Positions 26,171 to 35,670 of a stretch of DNA of 64,000 bases are shown piece after piece (position 1 is the stretch's first letter; each line of letters begins with the position of its first letter). Source of the DNA: Enterobacteriaceae bacterium UBA7338 (GTDB lineage: Bacteria > Pseudomonadota > Gammaproteobacteria > Enterobacterales > Enterobacteriaceae); NCBI GenBank assembly GCA_002480085.1, contig DKPJ01000012.1, forward strand, positions 124,001-188,000, read 5' to 3'. Below the pieces are notes generated by a model. It saw nothing but the letters and a program-made list of their open reading frames with translations. It ran no database searches and had not been told where the DNA came from. The position numbers were made by a program, and so were the translations under genes.

Positions 26171-28528
26171 GTGGCGCAGGCGCAAGAAGGCTTTTTACTG
26201 ACCCGGCACTGGCGGGATACCCCTCAGGGCACCGAGATCGAATTGTGGCTGGCAACCGACAGCGGCCCGCTGCGGGTGGTGCTGCCCGTGCAGGAGTCGG
26301 TGGCGTTTATCCCCTCGGCGCAGGTGCCCCAGGCGCAGCGGATCCTGGCGGGTGAAAGCCACTACCGCCTGACGCCGCTTGAGCTTAAGGACTTCAGCCG
26401 CCAGCCGGTGCACGGCCTCTACTGCCGCGCCCATCGCCAGCTGATGCGCTATGAGAAGCTGCTGCGCGAGGGCGGCGTAACCCTTTACGAAGCCGACGTC
26501 CGTCCGCCGGAGCGTTTTTTGATGGAGCGCTTTATTACCGCCCCGGTGTGGGTCAGCGGCGAAGCGCGCGACGGTGCGCTGGTAAACGCCCGCCTCAAGC
26601 CCAGCCCGCACTATCGCCCACCGCTGAAGTGGGTTTCGCTGGATATCGAAACTACCCGCCACGGCGAGCTGTACTGCATCGGCCTTGAGGGGTGCGGCCA
26701 GCGCACGGTCTATATGCTCGGGCCGGAAAACGGCGACGCCTCGGGCCTCGACTTCCATCTGGAGTACGTTGCCAGCCGTCGGCAGCTGCTGGAGAAGCTC
26801 AACGCCTGGTTTGCCGCCCACGATCCAGACGTGCTGATCGGCTGGAACGTGGTGCAGTTCGATCTACGCATGCTGCAAAAGCACGCCGAGCGCTACGGCG
26901 TCCCGCTGCGGTTGGGGCGCGGCAACAGCGAGCTGGAGTGGCGCGAGCACGGCTTCAAGAACGGCGTCTTCTTTGCGCAGATGGCGGGCCGGCTGATTAT
27001 CGACGGCATCGACGCCCTGAAGTCCGCCTTCTGGAACTTCCAGTCATTCTCTCTGGAGTCGGTAGCGCGGGAGCTGCTTGGCGAAGGCAAGTCGATCGAT
27101 AATCCCTGGGACCGAATGGATGAGATCGAGCGACGCTTTAACGAAGATAAGCCCGCCCTTGCCACCTACAACCTAAAGGACTGTGAGCTGGTGACGCGCA
27201 TCTTCCATAAGACGGCGATCATGCCCTTCCTGCTGGAGCGCGCCTCAGTCAACGGCCTGCCTGTGGATCGCCACGGCGGGTCGGTGGCCGCCTTCAGCCA
27301 CCTCTACTTTCCGCGCATGCACCGGGCGGGCTACGTGGCCCCGAATCTCGGTGCCGTGCCGCCGCAGGCCAGCCCCGGCGGCTACGTGATGGACTCTACC
27401 CCTGGCCTGTATGACTCGGTGCTGGTGCTGGACTACAAGAGCCTCTACCCGTCGATCATCCGCACCTTTCTGATCGATCCGGTGGGGCTGATAGAGGGCA
27501 TGGCGCAGCCGGACGAAGCCCACAGCAGCGAGGGCTTTCTCGGAGCGTGGTTCTCCCGCGAGACGCACTGCCTGCCGGAGATCGTCGGCCAGATCTGGCA
27601 CGGCCGCGACGAGGCCAAACGCCAGGGCAACAAGCCGCTCTCCCAGGCGCTGAAGATCATTATGAATGCCTTTTACGGCGTGCTGGGCACCAGCGCCTGC
27701 CGCTTCTTCGATCCCCGGCTGGCGTCGTCGATCACCATGCGCGGGCATGAGATCATGCGTCAGACCAAAACGCTGATCGAGTCTCAGGGCTACGAGGTGA
27801 TCTACGGCGACACGGACTCCACCTTCGTCTGGCTGAAGCACGCCCATAGCGAAGAGGAGGCCGCGCGCATCGGCCAGGCGCTGGTGGTGCAGGTTAATGA
27901 CTGGTGGCGGGAGCATCTCGCCAGCAAAGGCTTAACCAGCGCGCTGGAGCTGGAGTTCGAAACCCACTTCTGCCGCTTCCTGATGCCGACCATTCGCGGG
28001 GCGGATACCGGCAGCAAGAAGCGCTACGCCGGGCTGATCCAGGAGGGCGACAGCCAGCGCATGGTTTTCAAAGGGCTGGAGACGGTGCGCACCGACTGGA
28101 CGCCGCTGGCGCAGACGTTCCAGCAGGCGCTCTACCTGCGCATTTTCCGCCGCGAGCCGTATCAGGATTACATTCGCGAAACCATTGCCCAGCTGATGGC
28201 GGGCGAGCTGGATAGCCAGCTGGTCTATCGCAAGCGCCTGCGCCGTCCGCTGGCGGAGTACCAGCGCAACGTGCCGCCCCACGTGCGGGCGGCGAGGCTG
28301 GCGGATGAGCAAAACCAGAAGCGCGGCCGGGCGTTGCAGTACCAGAAGCGGGGCACCATCAAGTATGTCTGGACCACTCACGGTCCCGAGCCGGTGGACT
28401 ACCAGCAGGCGCCGCTGGACTACGATCACTATTTAACTCGCCAGCTACAGCCGGTGGCAGAGGGCATCCTGCCGTTTATGGGCGATGACTTTGCTACACT
28501 GGTTACGGGGCAGATGGGACTCTTCTAG
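26171..28528 (+). CDS. polB: PolB, DNA polymerase II
   Basis: SOS-induced family-B polymerase for replication restart and bypass. It has 785 residues (E. coli 783). The exonuclease motif DIETTRHGE is at about 157; polymerase motifs are DYKSLYPSIIRTF, KIIMNAFYGVLG and YGDTDSTF. It ends GQMGLF, close to the E. coli clamp-binding tail GQLGLF. Start GTG 26171, as in E. coli. Own LexA-controlled promoter. Confidence 0.97.
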   Translation: MAQAQEGFLLTRHWRDTPQGTEIELWLATDSGPLRVVLPVQESVAFIPSAQVPQAQRILAGESHYRLTPLELKDFSRQPVHGLYCRAHRQLMRYEKLLREGGVTLYEADVRPPERFLMERFITAPVWVSGEARDGALVNARLKPSPHYRPPLKWVSLDIETTRHGELYCIGLEGCGQRTVYMLGPENGDASGLDFHLEYVASRRQLLEKLNAWFAAHDPDVLIGWNVVQFDLRMLQKHAERYGVPLRLGRGNSELEWREHGFKNGVFFAQMAGRLIIDGIDALKSAFWNFQSFSLESVARELLGEGKSIDNPWDRMDEIERRFNEDKPALATYNLKDCELVTRIFHKTAIMPFLLERASVNGLPVDRHGGSVAAFSHLYFPRMHRAGYVAPNLGAVPPQASPGGYVMDSTPGLYDSVLVLDYKSLYPSIIRTFLIDPVGLIEGMAQPDEAHSSEGFLGAWFSRETHCLPEIVGQIWHGRDEAKRQGNKPLSQALKIIMNAFYGVLGTSACRFFDPRLASSITMRGHEIMRQTKTLIESQGYEVIYGDTDSTFVWLKHAHSEEEAARIGQALVVQVNDWWREHLASKGLTSALELEFETHFCRFLMPTIRGADTGSKKRYAGLIQEGDSQRMVFKGLETVRTDWTPLAQTFQQALYLRIFRREPYQDYIRETIAQLMAGELDSQLVYRKRLRRPLAEYQRNVPPHVRAARLADEQNQKRGRALQYQKRGTIKYVWTTHGPEPVDYQQAPLDYDHYLTRQLQPVAEGILPFMGDDFATLVTGQMGLF

Positions 28529-28681
28529 TGCGTTTTGAATGATGACGAACGGGTGACTATCATCTCAGCATCCAGTACCATAGCGCCCTTTCCAATCCTG
28601 GCCCCAATTTTTTGACGCGCTGTCACCCCATGACGGTGGTCTAACTATTGCCTGCAATTTGAGATATAGAGCCGAATAACT

Positions 28682-31588
28682 ATGCCTTTTACACTTGGTC
28701 AACGCTGGATCAGCGATACAGAAAGCGAACTCGGACTGGGAACCGTTGTAGCGATGGATGCGCGTACCGTTACGCTGCTCTTCTCCTCAACCGGAGAGAA
28801 CCGTCTCTACTCCCGCAGTGACTCCCCCGTTACCCGCGTAATGTTTAATCCAGGCGATACGGTGACCAGCCACGAAGGCTGGCAGCTCACCATTGATGAC
28901 GTAAAAGAGCAAAACGGTCTGCTGACCTACACCGGCACGCGCCTGGATACCGGCGAAACCGACGTGGCGCTGCGTGAAGTGCTGCTCGACAGCAAGCTGG
29001 TGTTCAGCAAGCCGCAGGACCGCCTGTTCGCCGGGCAGATTGACCGTATGGATCGCTTCTCCCTGCGCTACCGCGCACGTAAATACCAGAGCGAGCAGTA
29101 CCGGATGCCGTGGAGCGGCCTGCGCGGCCAGCGCACCAGCCTGATCCCGCACCAGCTGCACATTGCCCACGACGTAGGCCGTCGCCACGCCCCGCGCGTG
29201 CTGCTGGCGGATGAAGTTGGCTTAGGTAAAACCATCGAGGCAGGGATGATCCTGCACCAGCAGCTGCTGGCCGGCGCGGCAGAGCGCGTGCTGATCGTGG
29301 TGCCGGAGACCCTGCAACACCAGTGGCTGGTGGAGATGCTGCGCCGCTTCAACCTGCGCTTCGCGCTGTTTGACGACGAGCGCTACGCGGAAGCGCAGCA
29401 CGAGGCCGATAACCCGTTTGAGACCGAACAGCTGGTGATCTGCTCCCTGGACTTCGTGCGCCGCAGCAAGCAGCGCCTGGAGCACCTGTGCGACGCCGAG
29501 TGGGACATGCTGGTGGTCGATGAAGCGCACCACCTGGTGTGGAGCGAAGAGGCACCGAGCCGCGAGTACATGGCGATTGAACAGCTGGCCGAGCGCGTGC
29601 CGGGCGTCCTGCTGCTGACCGCGACGCCGGAGCAGCTGGGCCTGGAGAGCCACTTCGCCCGTCTGCGCCTGCTGGATCCGAACCGTTTCCATGACTTTGA
29701 GCAGTTTGTTGAAGAGCAGCAGAACTACCGCCCGGTGGCCGATGCCGTGGCGATGCTGCTGGCGGGCAAGCATCTGAGCGACAGCGAGCTGAACACCCTG
29801 AGCGAGCTGATTGGTGAGCAGGATATCGAACCGCTGCTGCAAACCGCTAACAGCGATCGCGACGGCGCAGAGGCGGCGCGTCAGGAGCTGGTCTCCATGC
29901 TGATGGACCGCCACGGCACCAGCCGCGTGCTGTTCCGTAACACCCGTAACGGCGTGAAGGGCTTCCCGAAACGCGAGCTGCACACCATCAAGCTGCCGCT
30001 GCCGACCCAGTACCAGACCGCTATCAAGGTCTCTGGCATTATGGGGGCACGCAAGAGCGCCGAAGAGCGCGCCCGCGACATGCTCTACCCGGAGCAGATC
30101 TACCAGGAGTTTGAGGGCGATACCGGCACCTGGTGGAACTTCGACCCGCGCGTAGAGTGGCTGATGGGCTACCTGACCAGCCACCGTTCCCAAAAGGTAC
30201 TGGTGATCTGCGCCAAGGCTGCCACCGCCCTCCAGCTGGAGCAGGTGCTGCGTGAGCGCGAAGGCATTCGTGCCGCCGTGTTCCACGAAGGCATGTCCAT
30301 TGTTGAGCGCGACCGGGCTGCCGCCTGGTTTGGCGAAGAGGACAGCGGCGCGCAGGTGCTGCTCTGCTCTGAGATCGGCTCCGAGGGGCGTAACTTCCAG
30401 TTCGCCAGCAACCTGGTGATGTTCGATCTGCCGTTTAACCCGGATCTGCTGGAGCAGCGTATCGGTCGTCTGGATCGTATCGGCCAGGCGCACGACATCC
30501 AGATCCATGTCCCTTATCTGGAGAAGACCGCCCAGTCGGTGCTGGTGCGCTGGTTCCATGAAGGCCTCGACGCCTTTGAGCACACCTGCCCTACCGGTCG
30601 CACTATCTACGACCAGGTGCACAGCGATCTGATTGGCTACCTCGCCGCACCGGAAGAGACCGAAGGCTTCGACGAGCTGATCAAAACCTGCCGCGAGCAG
30701 CACGAGGCATTGAAGGCCCAGCTCGAGCAGGGCCGCGATCGCCTGCTGGAGATCCACTCCAACGGCGGTGAAAAAGCCCAGGCGCTGGCAGAGAGCATCG
30801 AAGAGCAGGATGACGATACCGGACTGATCGCCTTTGCCATGAACCTGTTTGATATCGTAGGCGTTAACCAGGACGATCGCGGTGAGAACATGATCGTGCT
30901 GACCCCGTCCGATCACATGCTGGTTCCCGACTTCCCAGGCCTGCCGGAAGATGGCTGCACCATCACCTTTGAGCGCGACCTGGCCCTGTCGCGGGAAGAT
31001 GCCCAGTTCGTCACCTGGGAGCATCCGCTGATCCGCAACGGTCTGGATCTGATCCTCTCCGGCGATACCGGCAGCAGCACCATCTCCCTGCTGAAAAACA
31101 AGGCGCTGCCGGTGGGTACCCTGCTGCTTGAGCTGATCTACGTCGTCGAGGCGCAGGCACCGAAGCAGCTTCAGCTCAACCGCTTCCTGCCTGCCACCCC
31201 GGTGCGTATGCTGCTGGATAAAAACGGTAACAACCTTGCCGCCCAAGTGGAGTTTGAGACCTTCAACCGCCAGCTGAGCGCGGTCAACCGCCACACCGGC
31301 AGCAAGCTGGTGAACGCGGTGCAGCAGGACGTGCATGCGATCCTGCAGCTAGGTGAAGCACAGATCGAGAGCGCGGCGAAGGCGCTGATCGCGGCAGCGC
31401 GTCAGGAGGCGGATGAACGTCTCTCGGCAGAGCTGTCACGTCTGGAAGCGCTGAAGGCGGTGAACCCGAACATCCGTGATGATGAGCTGGCCGCCATTGA
31501 GAGCAACCGTCAGCAGGTGCTGGATAGCCTCGCTCAGGCGGGCTGGCGTCTCGATGCCCTGCGTCTTATTGTGGTCACGCACCAGTAA
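28682..31588 (+). CDS. rapA: RapA, RNA polymerase recycling ATPase
   Basis: SWI2/SNF2-type ATPase that binds RNA polymerase and helps recycle it after termination. It has 968 residues, full length. Two N-terminal Tudor-like domains (about 1-110), then Walker A DEVGLGKTIEAG, DEAH box VVDEAHHLVW and helicase motif QRIGRLDRIGQ in the second lobe. It starts 153 bp after polB with its own promoter region, and rluA follows after 12 bp. Confidence 0.97.
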   Translation: MPFTLGQRWISDTESELGLGTVVAMDARTVTLLFSSTGENRLYSRSDSPVTRVMFNPGDTVTSHEGWQLTIDDVKEQNGLLTYTGTRLDTGETDVALREVLLDSKLVFSKPQDRLFAGQIDRMDRFSLRYRARKYQSEQYRMPWSGLRGQRTSLIPHQLHIAHDVGRRHAPRVLLADEVGLGKTIEAGMILHQQLLAGAAERVLIVVPETLQHQWLVEMLRRFNLRFALFDDERYAEAQHEADNPFETEQLVICSLDFVRRSKQRLEHLCDAEWDMLVVDEAHHLVWSEEAPSREYMAIEQLAERVPGVLLLTATPEQLGLESHFARLRLLDPNRFHDFEQFVEEQQNYRPVADAVAMLLAGKHLSDSELNTLSELIGEQDIEPLLQTANSDRDGAEAARQELVSMLMDRHGTSRVLFRNTRNGVKGFPKRELHTIKLPLPTQYQTAIKVSGIMGARKSAEERARDMLYPEQIYQEFEGDTGTWWNFDPRVEWLMGYLTSHRSQKVLVICAKAATALQLEQVLREREGIRAAVFHEGMSIVERDRAAAWFGEEDSGAQVLLCSEIGSEGRNFQFASNLVMFDLPFNPDLLEQRIGRLDRIGQAHDIQIHVPYLEKTAQSVLVRWFHEGLDAFEHTCPTGRTIYDQVHSDLIGYLAAPEETEGFDELIKTCREQHEALKAQLEQGRDRLLEIHSNGGEKAQALAESIEEQDDDTGLIAFAMNLFDIVGVNQDDRGENMIVLTPSDHMLVPDFPGLPEDGCTITFERDLALSREDAQFVTWEHPLIRNGLDLILSGDTGSSTISLLKNKALPVGTLLLELIYVVEAQAPKQLQLNRFLPATPVRMLLDKNGNNLAAQVEFETFNRQLSAVNRHTGSKLVNAVQQDVHAILQLGEAQIESAAKALIAAARQEADERLSAELSRLEALKAVNPNIRDDELAAIESNRQQVLDSLAQAGWRLDALRLIVVTHQ

Positions 31589-31600
31589 CAGGAACCCGTT

Positions 31601-32260
31601 ATGTTGATGGAGCCCTACAATCCGCCGCAGTCGCCCTGGCTGGTCATTTTATACCAGGACGAGCACATTATGGTGGTTAACAAGCCGAGCGGCCTGCTCT
31701 CCGTGCCGGGGCGGCTGGACGAGCATAAAGACAGCGTGATGACGCGCATTCAGCGCGACTATCCGCTGGCGGAGTCGGTGCATCGTCTGGATATGGCCAC
31801 CAGCGGCGTGATCGTAGTGGCCCTCACCAAGGCCGCGGAGCGGGAGCTAAAACGCCAGTTCCGCGAGCGCGAGCCGAAGAAGCAGTACGTGGCCCGCGTG
31901 TGGGGACATCCTGAGAAGGCGGAGGGTCTGATCGATCTGCCGCTGATCTGCGACTGGCCGAACCGCCCGAAGCAGATGGTGTGCCATGAGACCGGTAAGG
32001 CGGCGCAGACCGAGTATACGGTGCTGGAGTACGCGGCGGATAACACCGCCCGCGTGCAGCTGAAGCCCATTACCGGGCGCTCCCACCAGCTACGCGTGCA
32101 TATGCTGGCGTTAGGCCACCCGATCCTGGGTGACCGCTTCTACGCCACGCCCGAGGCGCTGGCGATGGCACCCCGCCTGCATCTGCACGCCGAGATGTTA
32201 ACCATTACGCACCCGGCGTACGGCACCAGCATGACGTTTAAAGCGCCCGCTGATTTCTAG
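31601..32260 (+). CDS. rluA: RluA, 23S rRNA U746 / tRNA U32 pseudouridine synthase
   Basis: Dual-specificity pseudouridine synthase. It has 219 residues, the E. coli length. Catalytic aspartate in ESVHRLDMATSG (about residue 64); VNKPSGLLSVPG and PITGRSHQLRVHM also match the family. It lies 12 bp after rapA. It is the last gene of the ara-leu block: the E. coli neighbour djlA is missing and yggN begins 24 bp later, convergent. Confidence 0.96.
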   Translation: MLMEPYNPPQSPWLVILYQDEHIMVVNKPSGLLSVPGRLDEHKDSVMTRIQRDYPLAESVHRLDMATSGVIVVALTKAAERELKRQFREREPKKQYVARVWGHPEKAEGLIDLPLICDWPNRPKQMVCHETGKAAQTEYTVLEYAADNTARVQLKPITGRSHQLRVHMLALGHPILGDRFYATPEALAMAPRLHLHAEMLTITHPAYGTSMTFKAPADF

Positions 32261-32284
32261 CAGGCGTTTGCCTACGGGCGTGCG

Positions 32285-33004
32285 TTACTTCAGCCCGCTC
32301 ACCAGCGTCTTGCGGCTCTCTTCGAGGGAGATAACGCGGCTACATACCGCCTTGCCAAACTGCTCGAAGTCCGCTTCCTGATTCTTCCACTCGCTCTGGA
32401 TCGCGGTTTGCAGGCCGCCGAGGCTGCCCATCACGCTTTGCAGCGGATTACCGCCGCCTTTAAGCACCGCCTGAGCGCCCATCTCGTTAATACTGTCCTG
32501 CAGGATACCGCCCATCGCCTGGTTCACCAGCTGCTGGCCGTTAGCACGGACCTCATCAATCGCCTTATAGTGAAAAGCGAGGCCGTCGCTGCGATGCTCC
32601 AGAATGCGGTTCATCTGCTCTTTCAGCTGCGCGTCGAGCTTGGTTAAGCGCCCGCGCATGTTGCTGCTCTGGCCCACTTCCTGAGCGATGATCTTATCCA
32701 GCGCTACGCGACCCTTCTCAACGCGGCTACGCGCGCCCTCGTCGATCCACGGCAGCGCGCTGCGCAGATCGGCCTGATAATCTTTCGCCTGCTCGCGCTG
32801 GGCCGCGCTGAGGCTGTACTGCTTGCCGTTAAACATGACGTTGCCGTCTGGGGTCATCACCAGATTGCCGTTCTCACCCACCACCTGCACGGTCTGCGGG
32901 TTAAGAATGACGTCGTCACGCGGGTTCACGCTACATTTGTATTCTGCCTGGGCGGTGAAGGCGGTTGCCGTCAGTGCCGCAGCCAGCAGCGCTTTGCGCA
33001 TCAT
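32285..33004 (-). CDS. yggN: YggN, DUF2884 periplasmic protein
   Basis: Function unknown. It has 239 residues, as in E. coli YggN. The signal peptide MMRKALLAAALTATAFTAQA is followed by a DUF2884 domain with long helical stretches (SRLTKLDAQL-type segment about 125-150) and two cysteines. ATG 33004 is preceded by AGGAG at 6 bp; a longer frame upstream lacks a signal and is rejected. In E. coli it neighbours ansB; here it faces rluA across a probable rearrangement point. Confidence 0.93.
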   Translation of the reverse strand: MMRKALLAAALTATAFTAQAEYKCSVNPRDDVILNPQTVQVVGENGNLVMTPDGNVMFNGKQYSLSAAQREQAKDYQADLRSALPWIDEGARSRVEKGRVALDKIIAQEVGQSSNMRGRLTKLDAQLKEQMNRILEHRSDGLAFHYKAIDEVRANGQQLVNQAMGGILQDSINEMGAQAVLKGGGNPLQSVMGSLGGLQTAIQSEWKNQEADFEQFGKAVCSRVISLEESRKTLVSGLK

Positions 33005-33062
33005 AGAAACTCCTGTCCTGTAGAGACAAAACGGGCCGGCAATCGCCAGCCCCGATAGTGAC

Positions 33063-33389
33063 TTAGTCCCACCAGACGTCAAAAAGTTCGCTGATGCGCA
33101 CATCTTCAAAGTTGCGGCCTTCCAGCCACTTACGCACGGTAGCCTGATGCTCTTCGGTGCACTTGCCGATCTCCTGCTTGCAGATCAGCCCTTCCCAGAC
33201 CAGGTAGCCGCTGCCGTCAAACGCCAGCTTGTTTGGCTCAATCACCTCGTTGATGAAGGCATCAACCGTCTGGTCGATCTGCTCCTCTGTCGTCCCCTCC
33301 GGGAAACGCCAGGCGACGGAGAAACCCAGCTCCTGGAACTCATCGATATGTAACTTCTTACGCAGACGACGGCTACGGTTTGTTGCCAT
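33063..33389 (-). CDS. yggL: YggL, DUF469 ribosome-associated small protein
   Basis: A 108-residue cytoplasmic protein of the YggL/DUF469 family, reported to bind the 50S subunit. Basic start NRSRRLRKKLHIDEFQELG, then GSGYLVWEGLIC and the end SELFDVWWD. ATG 33389 overlaps the trmB stop by one base (TAATG), so the pair is co-translated. The open frame continues upstream into trmB but the family start is clear. Confidence 0.95.
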   Translation of the reverse strand: MATNRSRRLRKKLHIDEFQELGFSVAWRFPEGTTEEQIDQTVDAFINEVIEPNKLAFDGSGYLVWEGLICKQEIGKCTEEHQATVRKWLEGRNFEDVRISELFDVWWD

Positions 33390-34108
33390 TATTTTACCCT
33401 CTCGAACATTAAGTCCCATACGCCGTGACCAAGACGATGGCCACGCTGTTCAAATTTGGTTACCGGGCGCGTCTCCGGGCGCGGTACATAGTCGCCGCTC
33501 TCCGACTGGTTCTTATACCCGTCGAGAGCAGTCATCACTTCCAGCATGTGTTGGGCATAGGCTTCCCAGTCGGTGGCCATATGGAAGACGCCGCCCAGCT
33601 TCAGCTTGCCCTTTACCAGTTCGGCAAACGTTGTCTGCACGATACGGCGTTTATTATGGCGCGCTTTATGCCACGGGTCGGGGAAAAAGAGCTGCACCAT
33701 GTTCAGCGAGTTGTCGGGGATCATCTTGTGCAGCACTTCCACCGCGTCGTGACACATCACACGCAGGTTCTCCACGCCCTCTTCGTGGGCCGTGGCAAGA
33801 CATGCCCCCACGCCTGGCGAGTGAACCTCAATACCAAGGAAGTTCTGCTCCGGCCTGGCTTTTGCCATCGCCACCAGCGAGGCACCCATACCAAAGCCAA
33901 TCTCCAGGGTCACCGGCGCATCGCGGCCAAACAGCGCGGTGAAATCCAGCGGCTGCTCGCTAAACTCAACGCCCATCACCGGCCAAAAGTTATCCAGCGC
34001 GTGCTGCTGCCCCTTGGTCAGACGGCCCTGGCGGCGGACGAAGCTGCGAATACGGCGCAGCGGGCGACCGTTTTCATCAAATTCGGGTGAAATGACGTCG
34101 TTGTTCAT
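33389..34108 (-). CDS. trmB: TrmB, tRNA (guanine-46-N7)-methyltransferase
   Basis: Methylates N7 of G46 in the tRNA variable loop with AdoMet. It has 239 residues, the E. coli length. AdoMet motif VTLEIGFGMGASLVAMA; catalytic region FFPDPWHKARHNKRR. Divergent from mutY with a 155-bp gap that should hold both promoters. First gene of trmB-yggL. Confidence 0.97.
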   Translation of the reverse strand: MNNDVISPEFDENGRPLRRIRSFVRRQGRLTKGQQHALDNFWPVMGVEFSEQPLDFTALFGRDAPVTLEIGFGMGASLVAMAKARPEQNFLGIEVHSPGVGACLATAHEEGVENLRVMCHDAVEVLHKMIPDNSLNMVQLFFPDPWHKARHNKRRIVQTTFAELVKGKLKLGGVFHMATDWEAYAQHMLEVMTALDGYKNQSESGDYVPRPETRPVTKFEQRGHRLGHGVWDLMFERVK

Positions 34109-34263
34109 AGGTGTCTAGTCTGCTTGTGAGAGTGTTCGGGAAACGGGCATTATCCAAAGTTAATAGCCGGATGCAAGCACCGGAAAGTTCCGGTTTACAG
34201 CCCGGTGCCGCTGTGCTGCAATCTGGCCCCTTAATCATGCAATTCGGAACTCCTGCTTTGACC

Positions 34264-35316
34264 ATGCACGCGTCTCAGTTTTCAGCCCAGGTGCTGGAGT
34301 GGTACGACAAATTCGGGCGCAAAACCTTGCCCTGGCAAATTGAAAAAACGCCCTACAAAGTATGGCTCTCTGAGGTGATGTTGCAACAAACGCAGGTGGC
34401 GACGGTTATCCCCTACTTTGAACGCTTTATGGCGCGTTTCCCTACCGTCACCGATCTGGCCCGCGCGCCTATCGACGAGGTGCTGCATCTGTGGACCGGG
34501 CTGGGCTACTACGCCCGGGCGCGCAACCTGCACAAGGCCGCACAGCAGGTGGCCGACCAGCACGGCGGCGTTTTCCCCGATACTTTTGCTGAGGTTGCCG
34601 CTCTGCCGGGCGTCGGGCGCTCAACGGCGGGGGCGGTGCTCTCTCTTGCGCTCGGCAAACACTTTCCTATTCTTGATGGTAACGTGAAGCGCGTGCTGGC
34701 CCGCTGCTACGCCGTTGACGGCTGGCCGGGCCGCAAAGAGGTGGAGAAGCGCCTGTGGGAGATCAGCGAAAAGGTGACGCCCGCCGAGGGCGTGGCGCAG
34801 TTTAACCAGGCGATGATGGATCTTGGCGCAACGGTCTGCACCCGCTCAAAGCCGAAGTGTACGCTCTGCCCGCTGAACACCGGCTGCATCGCCTATGCCA
34901 ACGGCAGCTGGGCGCAGTACCCTGGCAAAAAGCCGAAGCAAACGCTGCCGGAGCGCAGCGGTTTTCTGCTGCTGATGCAGCACGGCGAGACGGTCTGGCT
35001 TGAGCGCCGGCCGCCAACCGGCCTGTGGGGTGGCCTCTACTGCTTCCCGCAGTTCAGCGATGACGCGGCCCTGCGTGACTGGCTGGCGCAACGGCAGATT
35101 CAGGCCGATACTCTTACCGAGCTGAACGGATTCCGCCATACATTCAGCCATTTCCATCTGGATATTGTGCCGATGTGGCTTCCCGTGTCCTCCTTCACGT
35201 CATGCATGGATGAGGGAACAGGTCTCTGGTATAACTTAGCCCAGCCGCCGTCGGTGGGCCTGGCCGCGCCGGTAGAGCGCCTGTTACAACAATTACGCGC
35301 GGGCGCACCCGTTTAG
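34264..35316 (+). CDS. mutY: MutY, adenine DNA glycosylase
   Basis: Removes adenine mispaired with 8-oxoguanine. It has 350 residues, the E. coli length. Catalytic Glu in SEVMLQQTQV (about 37), helix-hairpin-helix LPGVGRSTAGAVL with catalytic Asp in ILDGNVKRVLAR, [4Fe-4S] ligands CTRSKPKCTLCPLNTGC, and a C-terminal NUDIX-like 8-oxoG reader. I chose ATG 34264 (MHASQFSAQVL) by family alignment; the open frame extends 51 codons upstream without family support. Confidence 0.96.
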   Translation: MHASQFSAQVLEWYDKFGRKTLPWQIEKTPYKVWLSEVMLQQTQVATVIPYFERFMARFPTVTDLARAPIDEVLHLWTGLGYYARARNLHKAAQQVADQHGGVFPDTFAEVAALPGVGRSTAGAVLSLALGKHFPILDGNVKRVLARCYAVDGWPGRKEVEKRLWEISEKVTPAEGVAQFNQAMMDLGATVCTRSKPKCTLCPLNTGCIAYANGSWAQYPGKKPKQTLPERSGFLLLMQHGETVWLERRPPTGLWGGLYCFPQFSDDAALRDWLAQRQIQADTLTELNGFRHTFSHFHLDIVPMWLPVSSFTSCMDEGTGLWYNLAQPPSVGLAAPVERLLQQLRAGAPV

Positions 35317-35341
35317 CGCCGCGACATCACGAGGAGTGACC

Positions 35342-35611
35342 ATGAGCAGAACTATTTTTTGTACCTTCCTGGGCCGCGAAGCGGAAGGCCAGGATTTCCA
35401 GCTCTATCCGGGCGATCTGGGCAAGCGGATCTACAATGAGATCTCCAAAGAAGCCTGGTCCCAGTGGCAGCAGAAGCAGACCATGCTCATCAATGAGAAG
35501 AAGCTCAACATGATGAACGTGGAGCACCGCAAGCTGCTGGAAGAGGAGATGGTGAACTTCCTGTTCGAAGGGAAGGACGTGCACATCGAAGGCTATAAGC
35601 CACAAGATTAA
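35342..35611 (+). CDS. yggX: YggX, Fe(II)-trafficking / oxidative protection protein
   Basis: An 89-residue cytoplasmic protein that protects Fe-S clusters and limits iron-driven damage. The conserved SRTIFCTFL with its single Cys and the middle INEKKLNMMNVEHRKLLEEE match the family. ATG 35342 is preceded by GAGGAG. It follows mutY by 25 bp, a sensible pairing as MutY has an Fe-S cluster. The stop codon is inside the terminator stem. Confidence 0.96.
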   Translation: MSRTIFCTFLGREAEGQDFQLYPGDLGKRIYNEISKEAWSQWQQKQTMLINEKKLNMMNVEHRKLLEEEMVNFLFEGKDVHIEGYKPQD

Positions 35612-35630
35612 GGGCCGCGGCCCTTTTTTT
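35610..35630 (+). terminator. Terminator after yggX
   Basis: Stem AAGGGC (35610-35615) with GCCCTT (35620-35625), loop CGCG, then a T run. It overlaps the yggX stop codon and closes mutY-yggX, with some read-through to mltC possible. Confidence 0.8.
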
Positions 35631-35670
35631 GGAAAGAATAACGACTTAACACAACATACATCCAGGAATG

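Noticed and set aside
34111..34263. 51-codon N-terminal extension of MutY
   Set aside because: It would fill the trmB-mutY promoter gap; MutY family proteins start at MHASQF or the like.
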